From the NCBI RefSeq assembly GCF_014268455.2, contig NZ_CP077085.1, forward strand, positions 3,265,001 to 3,329,000: a stretch of DNA of 64,000 nt, read 5' to 3'. Each line of letters begins with the position of its first letter. Position 1 is the stretch's first letter. The notes under the pieces were generated by a model that worked only from the letters and a program-made list of their open reading frames with translations, was not told the DNA's origin and searched no databases. Of the stretch, positions 54,801-63,497 are shown in pieces. The position numbers were made by a program, and so were the translations under genes. Origin of the DNA: Pseudomonas shahriarae. Lineage in GTDB: Bacteria > Pseudomonadota > Gammaproteobacteria > Pseudomonadales > Pseudomonadaceae.

Positions 54801-55568
54801 CTCATCCAGCAAATCCTCGACCACTGTCAGGCAGCCGGGCTCTTTCAGGCTGGCCACCGCCATCGGCAGCGGGTTAAGGCCCGCTGCCTGCAAGCGTTGG
54901 CAGAACACATCAATAAAACCGGTATTGGCCGCCTGCAAGTGCGAGCGGTAGAACAGCACCGCTGCCACCGGCCAATCGGTGTTCCAGTCCGCCTGCCAGT
55001 CATTGAGGCGGGCATTGGCGGCGCGCGGGTGATAGATCGCGGTGCGCGGCAGAGTTTGCGGCTCGGCCCACGGGTAATCGCGGCCCAGGAAGCTACTGGC
55101 CAGGCAACGATAGAAATCCAGCGCATTCCCCAGCCCGCCCTGGCGCAGAAAGTGCCACAGGCGGTCACGCTCCACCGCACCCACGGTGCTCAGGCCGCTG
55201 AGTTCGGGATCGGGGCGATCATCCCCCGGCACCAGGATCAACTGCACGCCCTGCTCGGCCAGCTCCACCAGGCGTTGGATGCCGTAGCGCCAATAGCCGA
55301 TGCCGCCGTGCAGGGATATCAGGATGACCTTGGCGTGGCGCAGCACCTCATCCACATACAGGTCCACCGAGGCGTGGTTCTGCACCTGCATCGGGTTGGC
55401 CAGGCGCAGGCTCGGGTAGTCGTCGGGCAGTTGCTGGGCGGCTTCGGCCAGCAACGCCAGGCTGGAATCGCCGCTGCACAGGATCACCAGCTCGGCGGGG
55501 GTTTGTCCCAGGTCGGCGATGTTGTCATCGGAGACGAAGCCACCGGGCTGGGTCCTGAGCAGGTGCAT
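51807..55568 (-). CDS. cobN: Cobaltochelatase subunit CobN
   Basis: Large subunit of the ATP-dependent cobaltochelatase that inserts cobalt into hydrogenobyrinate a,c-diamide in the aerobic cobalamin pathway. The 1253-residue length is normal for CobN. Typical segments are DLYVDEVLRHAKVILISLHGGIGYW (about 50), PVIQAICAQDNQPGWEAS, VGLDTPAAALNILRALQAEGYPLPDALPASGTA and GKHGNLEWLPGKGVGLS. It starts 3 bases after cobW stops and is coupled to the ATPase gene downstream. Two long open frames on the plus strand here are shadows. Confidence 0.96.
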   Translation of the reverse strand: MHLLRTQPGGFVSDDNIADLGQTPAELVILCSGDSSLALLAEAAQQLPDDYPSLRLANPMQVQNHASVDLYVDEVLRHAKVILISLHGGIGYWRYGIQRLVELAEQGVQLILVPGDDRPDPELSGLSTVGAVERDRLWHFLRQGGLGNALDFYRCLASSFLGRDYPWAEPQTLPRTAIYHPRAANARLNDWQADWNTDWPVAAVLFYRSHLQAANTGFIDVFCQRLQAAGLNPLPMAVASLKEPGCLTVVEDLLDEVGAAVILNTTGFAQSSPEAPHLRPFRRNIPVIQAICAQDNQPGWEASEQGLGPRDLAMHIALPELDGRIISRPISFKDLAWRSERSQSDVVCYRAAPERMDFVAELARRWVELARVPHADKRIALILANYPTRDGRIGNGVGLDTPAAALNILRALQAEGYPLPDALPASGTALIHDLLGGVTNDLDSLDLRPCHQSLGLDEYQAMFNRLPEANRQAVLERWGTPHNDPMCRDGRMMIAGLRLGLTFVGIQPARGYQVDASAVYHDPDLVPPHAYLAFYFWLRHTYGAHGVIHVGKHGNLEWLPGKGVGLSENCWPDALLGPLPNIYPFIVNDPGEGAQAKRRTQAVIIDHLMPPLTRAETYGPLRSLELLADEYYEAQLLDPRRALELQKDILKLVRETRIDQELELDNEADAAVWLPRLDTYLCDLKESQIRDGLHIFGESPEGRLRIDTLLALLRIPRGDGRGPQSSLLRVLAKAFELGFDPLDCALAEPWTGRRPEVLQKIDGQLWRTAGDTRERLELYAARLIEQALEGPLEQLEEPGWEEVKSVIESLRIVVAPRLDACGPAEMHGLLEALSGRFVPAGPSGAPSRGRLDVLPTGRNFFTVDVRNLPTTTAWRIGFQSANLMLERHLQDHGDHLRQLGLSVWGTATMRTGGDDIAQAMALMGVRPVWATGSQRVDDFEILPISLLDRPRVDVTLRVSGFFRDAFANLIRLFDAAVQAVAALDEPDDLNPLAAKVRSEREALRKSGLDEEAAAKQAGWRIFGAKPGAYGAGVQGAIDGRLWQSREDLAEVYLNWGGYAYGGADEGTAAREQFAQRLSQVQAVLQNQDNHEHDLLDSNDYYQFQGGMLAAVETLSGAKAASYHGDHSQPDLPKIRTLKEELNRVIRSRAANPKWIEGVKRHGYKGAFEMAATVDNLFAFDATTALIDDHQYALLADAYLLDPDTRAFVQQHNPAALRDMTERMLEAQQRGMWQAPGAYREALENLLLDIEEDS

Positions 55569-55570
55569 GG

Positions 55571-56632
55571 TTAAACGCTGAGCGCGGCGCGCAATTGCGC
55601 TTCAAGGCCCGCCGCATCCAGGTCCTGACCGATCAGCACCAACCGTGTGATGCGCGCTTCGTCAGCGCCCCAGGCCCGGTCGAAGTGCTTGTCGAAGCGC
55701 GTGCCCACGCCTTGGATCAACAGGCGCATCGGCTTGTTGGGGATCGCGGCGAAGCCTTTGACCCGCAGGATGCCGTGCTGCACCACCAATTGCGTCAGGG
55801 CGTCCAGCAGCAGCGCTTCATCAGCCTGTGGCAGGTCGATGGAGATGGAGTCAAACGCATCGTGATCGTGGTCATCTTCACCTTCGTGGTGATGATCGTG
55901 ATGGCTATGGCGCCCGTCGATATGCTCCTCGGAGCCGGCACCCAGGCCAATCAGCACATCCAGAGGCAGGCGGCCGCTGCTGGCTTCGACGATTTTCACT
56001 GCTGGCGGCAGTTCTTCGGCGACTTCCAGGCGTACACGGGCCAGGTCTTCAGGGCTGATCAGGTCGGTTTTGTTGAGGATCACCAGGTCGGCGCTGGCCA
56101 GTTGGTCGGCGAACAACTCGTGCAGTGGCGATTCGTGGTCCAGGTTCGGGTCCAGTTTGCGCTGGGCGTCGACCTGGTCCGGGAACGCGGCAAAGGTGCC
56201 AGCGGCCACGGCCGGGCTGTCGACCACGGTGATCACTGCGTCAACCGTGCAGGCGCTGCGGATTTCCGGCCACTGGAAGGCCTGCACCAGGGGTTTGGGC
56301 AGCGCCAGGCCAGAGGTTTCGATGAGGATATGGTCGAGGTCGCCACGACGGGCCACCAGCTCGCGCATCACCGGGAAGAACTCTTCCTGTACGGTGCAGC
56401 ACAGGCAGCCGTTGGCCAGTTCATACACGCGCCCGCTGGCTTCTTCTTCGGTGCAACCGATGGAGCACTGCTTGAGGATCTCGCCGTCGATACCCAGTTC
56501 GCCGAATTCGTTGACGATCACAGCAATGCGCCGACCCTGGGCGTTGTCCAGCATGTGCCGCAGCAAGGTGGTTTTGCCCGAGCCGAGAAAGCCGGTGACG
56601 ATAGTGACGGGGAGTTTGGCCAGTGTTTTCAT
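55571..56632 (-). CDS. cobW: CobW-type GTPase (metal chaperone of cobalamin synthesis)
   Basis: G3E-family P-loop GTPase of 353 residues. Walker A is VTGFLGSGKTTLLRHML (about 11-27), the metal-binding CxCC appears in ANGCLCCTVQEEF (about 75), and NKTD in VILNKTDLIS (about 185). A His/Asp-rich tract (HSHHDHHHEGEDDHDHDAF, about 240-258) precedes the CobW_C domain. It is thought to deliver or load cobalt for CobN. It begins the minus-strand cobalamin unit behind its own riboswitch. Confidence 0.95.
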   Translation of the reverse strand: MKTLAKLPVTIVTGFLGSGKTTLLRHMLDNAQGRRIAVIVNEFGELGIDGEILKQCSIGCTEEEASGRVYELANGCLCCTVQEEFFPVMRELVARRGDLDHILIETSGLALPKPLVQAFQWPEIRSACTVDAVITVVDSPAVAAGTFAAFPDQVDAQRKLDPNLDHESPLHELFADQLASADLVILNKTDLISPEDLARVRLEVAEELPPAVKIVEASSGRLPLDVLIGLGAGSEEHIDGRHSHHDHHHEGEDDHDHDAFDSISIDLPQADEALLLDALTQLVVQHGILRVKGFAAIPNKPMRLLIQGVGTRFDKHFDRAWGADEARITRLVLIGQDLDAAGLEAQLRAALSV

Positions 56633-56734
56633 CGGATGCCCTTTGGGGCGGGCATACGGGACGACTGGCCCTGCAGCGGCGTGCAGGTGCTGGATTCGTC
56701 ACCGGATCACCCCGCCCGGTTGAAATGGAAAATC

Positions 56735-56915
56735 GGTTGCGAGGCAGGTCTCCTGGCTTGGGGCTTGCCGGCCTTGCGGCTGGCGCTGGCTGCGCCTTCC
56801 CGCCGTATTGGCAGTGGCGTGGCAGTCAGATAAACCCTTTACAGTTGCGGGGGCAGCCGCGGCTTGGACCGCGTTCCCTTCTTAGCTTCGACCGCAGCCG
56901 AAGAACCTCGAAGGT
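56735..56915 (-). ncRNA. Cobalamin riboswitch upstream of cobW
   Basis: Read on the minus strand, the aptamer core GGCTGCCCCCGCAACTGTAA and the preceding GAAGGGAACGCGGT precede the B12 box AGCCAGGAGACCTGCC (56758-56743). These are the hallmark blocks of AdoCbl riboswitches. The edges are approximate. About 110 bases remain to the cobW ATG and can hold the expression platform, including ACCGG/CCGGT arms. High cobalamin is expected to shut off cobW-cobN-chlI-VWA. Confidence 0.92.
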
Positions 56916-57024
56916 GCAAGGCTACGCAGTGCTTGAGGGACGGTCAATTCAAAACCATGCGAAGAGCCGCGGTGCCCAGCTACAGATTGACGGCCATCCC
57001 GCGCCCATGCTCTCCTACACATCT

Positions 57025-57205
57025 TGTTTCGGGTGCCCTTTACAGGGTGAAACGGGAAACCGGTCAATCATGCATGCATGACCAATCCGGTGCTGCCCCC
57101 GCAACGGTAAGCGAGCGAAGCGTCACAGCCACTGTGCTTCTGGCATGGGAAGGCGATGCTTTCAGGACTCAGGAGAGCCCCCTCGCAAGCCCGGAGACCG
57201 GCCCG
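57025..57205 (+). ncRNA. Cobalamin riboswitch upstream of cbtB
   Basis: The aptamer begins near TTTCGGGTGCCCTTTACAGG and shows GGTGCTGCCCCCGCAACGGT (57089-57108) in the core and the B12 box AGCCCGGAGACCGGCC (57188-57203). Its edges are approximate. It is head-to-head with the cobW riboswitch, with about 110 bases between the two 5' ends. Confidence 0.93.
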
Positions 57206-57219
57206 AAAAATCAAATAAC

Positions 57220-57276
57220 AAACCCGCGGTGGGCGGGCGCTGTTCAGAACCCTGCGTGCCCGGCTCGCGGGGTTTT
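57220..57276 (+). terminator. Riboswitch-controlled terminator before cbtB
   Basis: AAACCCGCG near 57220 pairs with CGCGGGGTTT near 57266-57275 (one bulge), with an inner GGGC/GCCC stem, and ends in TTTT (57273-57276). It lies directly after the B12 box and before the ribosome site, as expected for an expression platform. Confidence 0.72.
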
Positions 57277-57316
57277 CATGCGCTCGTGTCACCCTGCCAC
57301 TCGAAAGGGACGTGCC

Positions 57317-57505
57317 ATGTCGATCATCAGCAGCACCTCACACACCGCCAGCCGCTCCGCCACCTTGAGCCAACGCCTGACCGCCGCTATCGGCGCGTCG
57401 ATCCTCGGTGCGTGCCTGGTGTATTTCGCCGGGTTCTCCCATATCGAGGCCGTGCACAACGCCGCCCACGATACGCGCCACAGCGCCGCCTTCCCGTGCC
57501 ATTGA
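57317..57505 (+). CDS. cbtB: Cobalt transporter subunit CbtB
   Basis: Small membrane protein of 62 residues: a short Ser/Thr-rich N-terminus, one membrane helix (about 24-44, AIGASILGACLVYFAGFSHI) and a His-rich C-terminus (HIEAVHNAAHDTRHSAAFPCH). This is the standard CbtB layout, and CbtB is always paired with CbtA. The ATG at 57317 has AAAGGGA before it. Expression is predicted to be controlled by the B12 riboswitch upstream. Longer open frames through the riboswitch are artefacts. Confidence 0.93.
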   Translation: MSIISSTSHTASRSATLSQRLTAAIGASILGACLVYFAGFSHIEAVHNAAHDTRHSAAFPCH

Positions 57506-57516
57506 GACCTGCAACC

Positions 57517-58218
57517 ATGATCAAGCGAATTGCGCAAACCGCAGGTTTCACCGGCCTGTTGGCCGCCCTGCTGCTGACCCTGCTGCAAAGTTTCTGGGTG
57601 GCTCCGCTGATTCAGCAGGCGGAAACCTACGAAAACGCCCCGGCCACGACCGAAGTGCATGAGCATGCGCCTGGTGCTGCGGCCCACAGCCACGACGCCG
57701 AGGCCTGGGAACCGGAAGACGGCTGGCAGCGCGTGCTGTCCACCACTGGCGGTAACCTGGTGGTCGCCGTAGGTTTTGCGCTGATGCTCGCCGGCCTGTA
57801 CACCCTGCGCGCCCCGACCCGCACCGCCCAGGGCCTGCTCTGGGGCCTGGCCGGTTACGCCACCTTTGTGCTGGCACCGACCCTCGGCCTGCCACCGGAA
57901 CTGCCCGGCACCGCTGCGGCGGACCTGGCGCAACGGCAGATCTGGTGGATCGGCGCGGCAGCCTCCACCGCCGCCGGTATCGCGCTGATTGTGTTTGGTC
58001 GCAACTGGCTGCTGAAGATCCTCGGCGTGGCGATCCTGGCGGTGCCCCATGTGATTGGCGCGCCACAGCCCGAAGTGCACTCGATGCTCGCCCCGCAGGC
58101 CCTGGAAGCGCAGTTCAAGATCGCGTCGCAGCTGACCAATGTTGCGTTCTGGCTGGCCCTGGGCCTGATCAGCGCCTGGTTGTTCCGACGCAATCGCGAC
58201 GACCAGCACTCGGCATGA
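57517..58218 (+). CDS. cbtA: Cobalt transporter subunit CbtA
   Basis: Inner-membrane protein of 233 residues with about five to six helices. A His-containing loop after the first helix (TEVHEHAPGAAAHSHDAEAW, about residues 45-64) and the stretch GYATFVLAPTLGLPPELPG (about 112-130) are family features. It is predicted to bring cobalt into the cell for cobalamin synthesis. I start at the ATG at 57517, 11 bases after cbtB. The stop overlaps the cobE ATG (ATGA). Confidence 0.94.
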   Translation: MIKRIAQTAGFTGLLAALLLTLLQSFWVAPLIQQAETYENAPATTEVHEHAPGAAAHSHDAEAWEPEDGWQRVLSTTGGNLVVAVGFALMLAGLYTLRAPTRTAQGLLWGLAGYATFVLAPTLGLPPELPGTAAADLAQRQIWWIGAAASTAAGIALIVFGRNWLLKILGVAILAVPHVIGAPQPEVHSMLAPQALEAQFKIASQLTNVAFWLALGLISAWLFRRNRDDQHSA

Positions 58219-58628
58219 CAGCAGCCACCACCGCGCCGACCCTGGTGGTCGGCCTGGGTTGTCAGCGTGGCTGCAGCGTCGCGGCGCTATTGGCGCTGTT
58301 CAATGAAGCCTTGGCTGGCGCGGGAATCGACCCTCGGCACATCAGCGCACTGGCGAGTATCGACCGTAAACAGGATGAGCCAGGGTTACTGGCCCTGGCC
58401 GAACACTTGAGGTTGCCACTGCAGTTTTTCAGTGCCGAACAGCTGGCGATCCACGAAGCGCAATTGAGCCACCGCTCTGCTGTCGCGTTTGCCCATACCG
58501 GCTGCCACGGCATCGCCGAAAGCGCCGCCCTGGCCCTGGCCGAGCACTTGGCCCAGCGCCCTGCCCGCCTGTTGATCAACCGCCAGAAAAGCCCGCAAGC
58601 CACCTTTGCATTGGCGTGCGCGGGCTGA
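58215..58628 (+). CDS. cobE: Cobalamin biosynthesis protein CobE
   Basis: Protein of 137 residues equivalent to the C-terminal domain of CbiG. TLVVGLGCQRGCSVAALLALFNEAL near the start, SIDRKQDEPGLLALAEHLRLPL (about 50-72) and AFAHTGCHGIAESAAL (about 92-107) fit the CbiG_C/CobE family. In the aerobic pathway CobE is required but its exact step is not clear. It overlaps cbtA by 4 bases and precedes cobM, so cobalt uptake and ring synthesis share a transcript. Confidence 0.93.
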   Translation: MTAATTAPTLVVGLGCQRGCSVAALLALFNEALAGAGIDPRHISALASIDRKQDEPGLLALAEHLRLPLQFFSAEQLAIHEAQLSHRSAVAFAHTGCHGIAESAALALAEHLAQRPARLLINRQKSPQATFALACAG

Positions 58629-58708
58629 ATTCCCGATAATCCGCCTCCTTGATCATGAGCGGTCTTCATCTGCAGCCCGCCTCGCCGGCTTTTTCACAGG
58701 AATCCTCC

Positions 58709-59455
58709 ATGACCGTCTACTTCATCGGCGCAGGCCCCGGCGACCCGGAACTGATCACCGTCAAAGGCCAGCGGCTGATCCGCAGTTGCCCGGTAATTAT
58801 CTACGCCGGCTCCCTGGTGCCGGCCGCCGTGCTTGAAGGCCATCAGGCCGAAACCCTGGTCAACAGCGCCGAACTGCACCTGGAGCAGATCATTGAGTTG
58901 ATCAAGCATGCCCATGAACAGGGCCAGGACGTGGCGCGGGTGCATTCTGGCGATCCGAGCCTGTATGGCGCGATTGGCGAGCAAATCCGCCATTTGCGCG
59001 CACTGGGAATTCCCTTCCAGATCATTCCCGGCGTCACCGCCGTGGCCGCCTGTGCCGCGTTGCTGGAGGCGGAGCTGACCTTACCGGATATCGCCCAAAG
59101 CGTGATCCTGACCCGCTATGCCGATAAAACCACGATGCCTGCGGGGGAGTCCTTCGACAGCCTGGCCAGCCACGGCACTACCATGGCCGTGCATCTGGGG
59201 GTCAATCACCTGGAGAAAATCGTCGCCGAGCTGCTGCCGCATTACGGTGCAGATTGCCCGATTGCCGTGGTACACCGGGCGACCTGGCCGGATCAGGATT
59301 GGGCGATTGGCACCTTGGCGGATATTGTCGGTAAGGTGGCAGCCAAGGGGTTCAGGCGCACCGCGCTGATTGTGGTGGGTCGAGTGCTGGCCAGTGACAG
59401 CTTCAGCGAATCCTCGCTGTATCGCGCAGGGCACGCCCACCTCTACCGACCCTGA
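58709..59455 (+). CDS. cobM: Precorrin-4 C11-methyltransferase
   Basis: SAM-dependent methyltransferase of 248 residues that methylates C-11 of precorrin-4. The start MTVYFIGAGPGDPELITVKG contains the conserved GxGxGDxxLxT pattern, and VARVHSGDPSLYGAIGEQ (about 74-91), GVTAVAACAALLEAELTLP (about 107-125) and AVVHRATWPDQ follow. I choose the ATG at 58709 with CAGGA upstream over longer in-frame starts. It is the last gene of the cbtBA-cobE-cobM unit. No terminator follows; REP sequence begins almost at once. Confidence 0.94.
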   Translation: MTVYFIGAGPGDPELITVKGQRLIRSCPVIIYAGSLVPAAVLEGHQAETLVNSAELHLEQIIELIKHAHEQGQDVARVHSGDPSLYGAIGEQIRHLRALGIPFQIIPGVTAVAACAALLEAELTLPDIAQSVILTRYADKTTMPAGESFDSLASHGTTMAVHLGVNHLEKIVAELLPHYGADCPIAVVHRATWPDQDWAIGTLADIVGKVAAKGFRRTALIVVGRVLASDSFSESSLYRAGHAHLYRP

Positions 59456-59569
59456 CACTGTGGGGGCTGGCTTGCCTGCGATTGCGGTTTAACCGGCTGT
59501 AGAGAAGTCGCCTGACCCTCCGCTATCGCGGCATGAGTCTCTACATAGTTCTCTTCTGGGGGGTGTGTA

Positions 59570-60360
59570 CATATCCGTTGCTGCGGTTACGGCGGCTATT
59601 GGTTCCGCTCTTACAGCGGGTCACTTTTGGAAAAGAGCCCGGAGTGCCGGCCCAGCCAAAAGTAACCAAAAGGGCTCTTGCCCCACCACTCGGTGCCTCG
59701 CCTAGGCTCGGCATGCCCGCAGTCAGGCATTGCTCCGTGGGCCCGCCGCGATCGGCCATCCATGGCCGTGTCGCGGCTAACCCGGCATCCATGCCGGGGT
59801 GCCCACTGCGCAATACCTGCCTGCGGCCAGCGTGGTTTAACGGGGCGCCTAAGATCAAAAACCAGATCAAAAGCAGAGCAACATCGACAGCAATGCCAAA
59901 GCCGGGGCGCGAAGCTGCATTCCCCTGTGGGAGCTGGCTTGCCTGCGATGGCGGTGTATCAGTCGATAAATGTATTGGCTGAGACACCGCCATCGCAGGC
60001 AAGCCAGCTCCCACAGAGGTACGCGCACGCCTCGACGATCAGGTCGGCTGTCAGGCCGCCTCGCTTTGCTTTTGATCTGAGGCGCCCCGTTAAACCACGC
60101 TGGCCGTCATCCGATATTGATTTGGGGGGGTAAACCGGCAGGACGCCGGTTTAGCCGCGCTGGGCCATGGATGGCCCATCGCGGCGGCCCCCCAAATCAA
60201 TGTCGGATGACGGGCACACCGAGCCTAGGCGAGGTGCCGAGTGGTGGGGCAAGAGCCCTTTTGGTTACTTTTGGCTGGGCCGGCACTCCGGGCTCTTTTC
60301 CAAAAGTGACCCGCTGTAAGAGCGGAACCAATAGCCGCCATGACCGCAGCAACGGATATG
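59570..60360. repeat. Nested inverted-repeat element (about 0.8 kb)
   Basis: Outer arms of 150 bases (59570-59719 and 60211-60360) are complementary with only a handful of differences (around GGTTACGG/GGTCATGG, CGGTGCC/CGGCACC and GGCATG/GGTGTG). Inside them, 36-base arms (59825-59860 and 60070-60105) match with one difference. At the centre, 33-base arms (59925-59957 and 59984-60016) are perfect. A further local pair, GTCATCCGATATTGATTT at 60106-60123 with its near-complement ending at 60211, sits in the right half. The outer arms include TTTTGGTTACTTTTGGCTGG, a repeat I recall as widespread between genes in the P. fluorescens group. Confidence 0.93.
59925..60016. repeat. REPIN at the centre of the nested element
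   Basis: Perfect 33-base inverted arms beginning CTGTGGGAGCTGGCTTGCCT and ending in GCGGTGT, with a 26-base spacer. It is a complete REP doublet lodged at the symmetry centre of the larger element. Confidence 0.9.
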
Positions 60361-60486
60361 TTCACAAACCCAACAAGCACTGGATAAAAGAGATGTATAG
60401 ATACCTACGGCTATCGCATGCAAGCCAGCTCAAAAAGCTCATCTTATTTGTTAGACAAATCGTGTAACTTGCTAACTTTAAAGCAT

Positions 60487-60518
60487 AAAAAAACGGCGCT
60501 CACGGACGCCGTTTTTTT
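60487..60518. terminator. Bidirectional terminator of nfuA
   Basis: AAACGGCG (60491-60498) and CGCCGTTT (60507-60514) form an 8-base stem with an 8-base loop, flanked by an A-run and a T-run, 17-20 bases beyond the nfuA stop. Confidence 0.88.
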
Positions 60519-60534
60519 GTTTGCAGCGAACACC

Positions 60535-61128
<594 letters not shown>

Positions 61129-61205
61129 TCACAGGCTTGCCGGCAGTTTACGCCAATCGCCGCGACGGTACAAAGTCCTAGTATTTTTGTCAGGCAAATC
61201 CACAC

Positions 61206-63497
61206 CTACAGGTTCTCGTAGCGATTCATATCCAGCACACCCTCTTCCACCGGAGTGGTTTCGCGGATGTATTGCGATAAATCGTGGAAGTACTCCCAGA
61301 ACTGCGGGTGGCTGCGGCGAATGCCCCAGCGTTCGACAATCCGTTCAAAGCGCTTAGCGTCCCTGGCCAGCTCCATGTCCTCGACAAACTCGGGCACATC
61401 CTCGGCCGGCACATTGAAGATGAAGTTGGGGTAGCTGCTGAGCACGCCCGGATAGATCGTCAGGGTATCCAGGCCCGGTTGATAGCGATAAGCCTCGCCG
61501 AGCATAAAGGCCACGTTGCTGTGGGCGCGGTTGCGCAGCAGGCTGTAGACCTCGCGTTTGCCGCTCGGAGTCTGGATGCGCAGCAAGGTGGCTTCCGGCA
61601 ACTGCTCGATCACCTTGAGCCCGGCCGCCGGCCTTGAGGTCAGGCGGCTGAGGGTTTGTTCGACGTCGCGCAGTTGCGGGTCGATACCCAGACGTGAGCA
61701 GTAGGCACTGATGCAACGGTTGATCGGGTCCGGGCTGGCGTTCAAGTCGGCATACCGGGCCAGCAACTGGTTGGCAAAGTCCCGTTTCGGGTCCTGCGGG
61801 TCCAGCTTCAGGCCGCTGGGCTTGTCATTGTCGATGGCTTCATAGTCCAGCCACAGCTTGACCTTGCCGCTGTTCTGGTACCAGTCGTCGAGCAAGCCAT
61901 CGCGCGAATCCGCCGGCATCAGGCGCAGGAAGTTCTGCTCGGCGCCATTGCGGATCAGGTCGAAATACAAACGGGTCTGGGCCTGGTGCGAGACATTGCC
62001 GAACACGTCGAAATTCACCGCCAACTGATAATAGGTGCGCTCCAGCAGCGGGTAGTCGAACAGCCACATCGTCTGTGGGACTTCGCCAATCAGGCCCTTG
62101 TTCACCGAAGCGCTGTCGAAGTGGCGGAAGATGCTCAGCAACGCGTTGTCATTGCCCTGCCACAGGCTCGACCAGCCCGGCGCCGGCAAATCAGCGTAGT
62201 TGTCGCGGCGCAGTACCTCGTATTCATTGCGTTTGTCACGGTAGGCCAGCCACAGGCTCAACACACTGCCCACGTCATCGTTCTGCCCCGGCATCGCCAG
62301 CAGCGGCGTGGCCTGGCCGCGATAGCGGGCATCGGTGATGTACAGGTCATGGTCCGGGTCCTGGAACAGGGTCCAGAAGTTGTCGCGGATTACGTCCGTG
62401 GCAATCTGCCCACGGCACACCGGCCCACGAATAAACGTGCGCACGAAGTATTCGGCGTTATCCAGCATGAACTGGTAGCGCGCCTTGACCGGGATCGCCT
62501 CGAACGTTTCAAACGGGTTGGCCCGACGGCCAGGGCCGTAGCCCGGCAGCGCCGTGGCTTGCCAGTCGCCACTGTAGAACAGCGACTTGACCCGCTCCAT
62601 CTTCGCCGCGCTGAAGGGGTAGGTAATGTGGGTCTTGTGCACGATCACCCCTTGCACCGGCCACAGGCGGTAGTACACGCGGGTGCCAGGGTCGTCATTC
62701 GGACGACGGGTGTTGATCAGGTCGATGGGCTGGCCGCTGGGCGTACGCGAGCGGACCCACTGGAAAAAATGCCCCGGCTCACCGCCCTCGAAATAGATAT
62801 GAGCGAGGAACAGATGCTCGAACAACCAGCGCGCCACCAGGCTTTCCCGGGCGCCGGGCTGGTTCAGCAGGTTTTCCCATTGCTGTACCTGCAAGGCTTC
62901 CTGGGCACTCGGCGCCAGGCCCTGCTCATCAATAGGCGCACCGGACGCCAGCCAACGCTGCAGGGTCTGGTATTGCTGATCGGTCAGGCCGGTGACGGCC
63001 AACGGCATGCCTTCCTTGGGGTGCGCGCCGGCGTAGGCGTCGAACTCCCCCGGCAATGGGCACATATTCTCGCGGTTCAGGCCCAGCACAATCTCTTCGG
63101 GCAGCTTGGCATTGGGCGCCAATGGGGTTTTATGACCCAGTTCCAGCATGCGCGCCATCAGCGCCGCCTGGGTGCCCTGGGCATCTAGCACCGAGGCAAA
63201 ACCGTGGCGCTGCCAGGCGGCCTTGCCAAAGGCGTCATAAAACAGCCGGGTCGGCTGCGACGCCTGGCTGCGCTCGCCGTCATACACCGGCAGCTTGCTC
63301 GCGCCGCGTGCCGCACCTTCGCCACTGCCCAGGTTGAGCTGGCAGGCGGAGTCGTAGCAGGCATGGCAGGCCACGCATTTCTCGGTGAAGATCGGTTGAA
63401 TATCGCGGGTATAGGAAAGCGCCGGGGCGGGTCCGTTGGCCTGCGCGAGGCAGGCGACCAGCGCCAAGGCGGCGCCGGTGATGAGGCGAAGTTGCAT
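61206..63497 (-). CDS. cti: Periplasmic fatty acid cis-trans isomerase
   Basis: Converts cis- to trans-unsaturated fatty acids in membrane phospholipids, a fast response to solvents, heat and other membrane stress in Pseudomonas. The 763-residue protein has a signal peptide (about 1-20, ending AQA) and the cytochrome c-type haem site CVACH (residues 41-45), as known for Cti. The rest is the long, otherwise unique Cti domain (RTPSGQPIDLINTRRPNDDPGTRVYYRLWPV about residue 250). It is divergent from metH, the arrangement known in P. putida. Confidence 0.95.
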   Translation of the reverse strand: MQLRLITGAALALVACLAQANGPAPALSYTRDIQPIFTEKCVACHACYDSACQLNLGSGEGAARGASKLPVYDGERSQASQPTRLFYDAFGKAAWQRHGFASVLDAQGTQAALMARMLELGHKTPLAPNAKLPEEIVLGLNRENMCPLPGEFDAYAGAHPKEGMPLAVTGLTDQQYQTLQRWLASGAPIDEQGLAPSAQEALQVQQWENLLNQPGARESLVARWLFEHLFLAHIYFEGGEPGHFFQWVRSRTPSGQPIDLINTRRPNDDPGTRVYYRLWPVQGVIVHKTHITYPFSAAKMERVKSLFYSGDWQATALPGYGPGRRANPFETFEAIPVKARYQFMLDNAEYFVRTFIRGPVCRGQIATDVIRDNFWTLFQDPDHDLYITDARYRGQATPLLAMPGQNDDVGSVLSLWLAYRDKRNEYEVLRRDNYADLPAPGWSSLWQGNDNALLSIFRHFDSASVNKGLIGEVPQTMWLFDYPLLERTYYQLAVNFDVFGNVSHQAQTRLYFDLIRNGAEQNFLRLMPADSRDGLLDDWYQNSGKVKLWLDYEAIDNDKPSGLKLDPQDPKRDFANQLLARYADLNASPDPINRCISAYCSRLGIDPQLRDVEQTLSRLTSRPAAGLKVIEQLPEATLLRIQTPSGKREVYSLLRNRAHSNVAFMLGEAYRYQPGLDTLTIYPGVLSSYPNFIFNVPAEDVPEFVEDMELARDAKRFERIVERWGIRRSHPQFWEYFHDLSQYIRETTPVEEGVLDMNRYENL

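Larger units (their letters stand above)
59456..60534. other. Gene-free repeat region between cobM and nfuA
   Basis: About 1.08 kb with no gene. It starts with a single REP unit (GTGGGGGCTGGCTTGCCTGC, 59459-59478) and a CCGCTATCGCGG remnant (59520-59531), continues with the nested inverted repeat at 59570-60360, and ends with a 120-base AT-rich stretch and a terminator. Open frames such as 59533-59982 and 60117-60467 are repeat-derived and mirror each other. Confidence 0.85.

Noticed and set aside
51783..55574. Two long plus-strand frames (537 and 725 codons) opposite cobN
   Set aside because: They mirror the cobN codon pattern, have no ribosome sites or domains, and their composition (Q/H/R-rich) is typical of GC-driven shadow frames.
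57145..57516. Upstream extension of the CbtA frame through the riboswitch and cbtB
   Set aside because: It runs through the terminator and an overlapping real gene; CbtA starts at the ATG at 57517 with a normal first membrane helix.
59533..60467. Frames of 116-157 codons in the cobM-nfuA gap
   Set aside because: They are encoded by the arms of the inverted repeat, and the left and right copies translate the same segment (ALLVTFGWAGTPGSFPKVTR), so they are repeat-derived.
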